NCBI RefSeq assembly: GCF_028769735.1
Contig: NC_088178.1
Span: forward strand, 26,805,357-26,869,356
Source of the DNA: Zonotrichia leucophrys gambelii
Lineage: Eukaryota; Chordata; Aves; Passeriformes; Passerellidae
Direction: 5' to 3'
Length of the DNA stretch: 64,000 nt
Each line of letters opens with the position of its first letter. Position 1 is the stretch's first letter. Of the stretch, positions 62,831-64,000 are shown piece after piece. Both the position numbers and the translations under genes were made by a program. Under the pieces are notes generated by a model. That model was not told the origin of the DNA. It searched no databases and saw nothing but the letters and a program-made list of their open reading frames with translations.

Positions 62831-63651
62831 GTTTCTTTATATAACTTTTTATAATTATTTTCTCAATGAACACAGACACTGTTAAGTCTTAGCCATTTCT
62901 GTAATTTTGTATATATTAATTATCACTTGAGATGCACTGCATCCCTTTAAAGCTACAAGTATTTGAAAACACCATCTTCATGTCACTTGCATTCTCAAAT
63001 AATGGCTCTAAATTAAAAACCAGAGCTTCTGGGATGACTTTCTTCACCTAAACTTGTGCTTGCATTGATGAATTTTGGATATGTTACCCAGACACTGACA
63101 AAGTACAGAAGTTGTGGCTTTGAGACCCAGAGGCTCACTCTGAGTTTGTCCCAATAAATACAGGAGACCTGTGCCTTGAGGAATTACCACCCAAAGAGTT
63201 GGGAGTCCTTGGCTGGAAGGGAGCCTAGAACATGTGTTTTGACAGCAACCAGTGTTTATTTTTCTAATCTCTGACTTGTGATTGAAGAAAAAGAGCATTA
63301 TGGGGTGATGAGACAAGCAGAAAAGGAGATGAGGGAGGCAAGCCTGGCAGGGAGCAGCACGGACAGGAAAGCACTTGGGGGGAAAAGCTGCAATGGGGAT
63401 GCAGTGCTGGATGGACAGACAGAACCAGAGCCAGGACAGGGCCCCACCAGCTGCTCTGGGTGGGCAAACATCACCAACCCCAGCAGCAGTTTCTGCACAG
63501 ACAGCTCTGTGCACAGCAAATTCATTATTGTTCTAAAAACCAAGCAGTCAAACCCAGCTTTTGATAGTGACCACAGTCCTAATTTACACCATTCATGGGT
63601 CTCTAAGTTCTATGGTTTGTTAGCATTATGTAGGCTTTATTTGAAGAGCAC
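62831..63651. other. Non-coding DNA, nothing recognised
   Basis: A moderate-GC segment at 63270-63500 holds overlapping frames on both strands (156 codons minus, 162 codons plus). The plus frame runs on into the following poly-A tract. Neither resembles a known protein or shows domain-like composition, and I treat both as chance. Confidence 0.45.
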
Positions 63652-63675
63652 AAAAAAAAAAAAAAAGAAAAAAAA
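63652..63675. repeat. Poly-A tract
   Basis: Fifteen A, one G, then eight A. No retroposon body was identified upstream. Confidence 0.93.
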
Positions 63676-64000
63676 CCCCACAGGAAATGGGAAGAATTTG
63701 GCCATAAATAGGTTTGTAGGAAAAGTAACTCCCCTCAGTTTCCCAAGCTTCCCTTTATTGTTGTAAGTTCACCGCAAACACTCTCTGAAATTTCATCTAT
63801 TCTCATTGACCATTTCCCTCTGGCTTTCTTGTGTTGTGTTTATTTTTATTATTTCTTAATTAGATTACAAACACTTGCTACAGAAGCAGTAAAACACTGC
63901 CTCTGGTTCCTGGTAACAGTACATTTTAAATGTATATTAACTCAATGTTTTAATTTCCAGCTGAATACAAATTGAATTAATCTTTCAACACAAACAGTAG
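63676..64000. other. AT-rich non-coding DNA at window end
   Basis: I see no gene, RNA or repeat in this last stretch. Confidence 0.55.

Noticed and set aside
63278..63766. A 162-codon plus-strand frame
   Set aside because: It includes a Lys run from a poly-A tract, overlaps a 156-codon antisense frame and has no domain resemblance.
1..64000. CRISPR array, phage, insertion sequence, operon, tRNA or rRNA gene
   Set aside because: No regularly spaced repeat array, no prokaryotic gene organisation, and no cloverleaf or rRNA-like sequence was recognised. The CR1 elements and CpG island point to vertebrate nuclear DNA.

Overview
The window looks like a gene-poor stretch of a bird (sauropsid) nuclear genome. 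The main evidence is a set of short, 5'-truncated CR1 retrotransposon fragments that keep the typical 3' tail (for example 17191-17520, ending in ATTCTGTGATTCT). The background is AT-rich and CpG-depleted, it has microsatellites and poly-A tracts, and no bacterial-style gene packing is visible. The exact species cannot be read from the sequence. No protein-coding gene can be named with confidence. The open reading frames are short, or long only where base composition makes stop codons rare, and none resembles a family I recognise.

The one clear gene-associated landmark is a dense CpG island at about 48.03-49.84 kb. It is flanked by moderately CpG-bearing DNA at 47.54-48.03 kb and 49.85-50.43 kb. 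Candidate splice donors face both ways: plus strand at 50184/50185 and minus strand at 49164/49163. This fits a promoter, possibly divergent, of a gene whose coding exons lie outside the window or of a non-coding transcript.

Layout: 1-17.1 kb is non-genic, with one CR1 scrap, microsatellites, small tandem repeats and a candidate regulatory block at 12.1-13.2 kb. From 17.2 to 31 kb there is a well-preserved CR1 3' end, a pair of roughly 277-bp direct repeats 5.0 kb apart (17994-18271 and 22965-23241), and a perfect 42-bp direct repeat 4.8 kb apart (26117-26158 and 30944-30985). From 31 to 47.5 kb it is mostly featureless, with CR1 fragments at 39.1 and 44.3 kb. The CpG island follows. From 50.4 to 64 kb there is AT-rich non-coding DNA with three CR1 fragments, a GC-rich segment ending in a strong minus-strand splice donor (57531/57530), and a block at 58.6-60.4 kb that reads like a regulatory element.

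Taken together, this resembles part of a gene desert or a long 5'-flanking or intronic region around a CpG-island promoter. No operon-like, CRISPR, phage or defence system is present, and no clearly new molecular system could be shown. The items most worth checking are the two dispersed repeat pairs and the CpG-island transcript(s).
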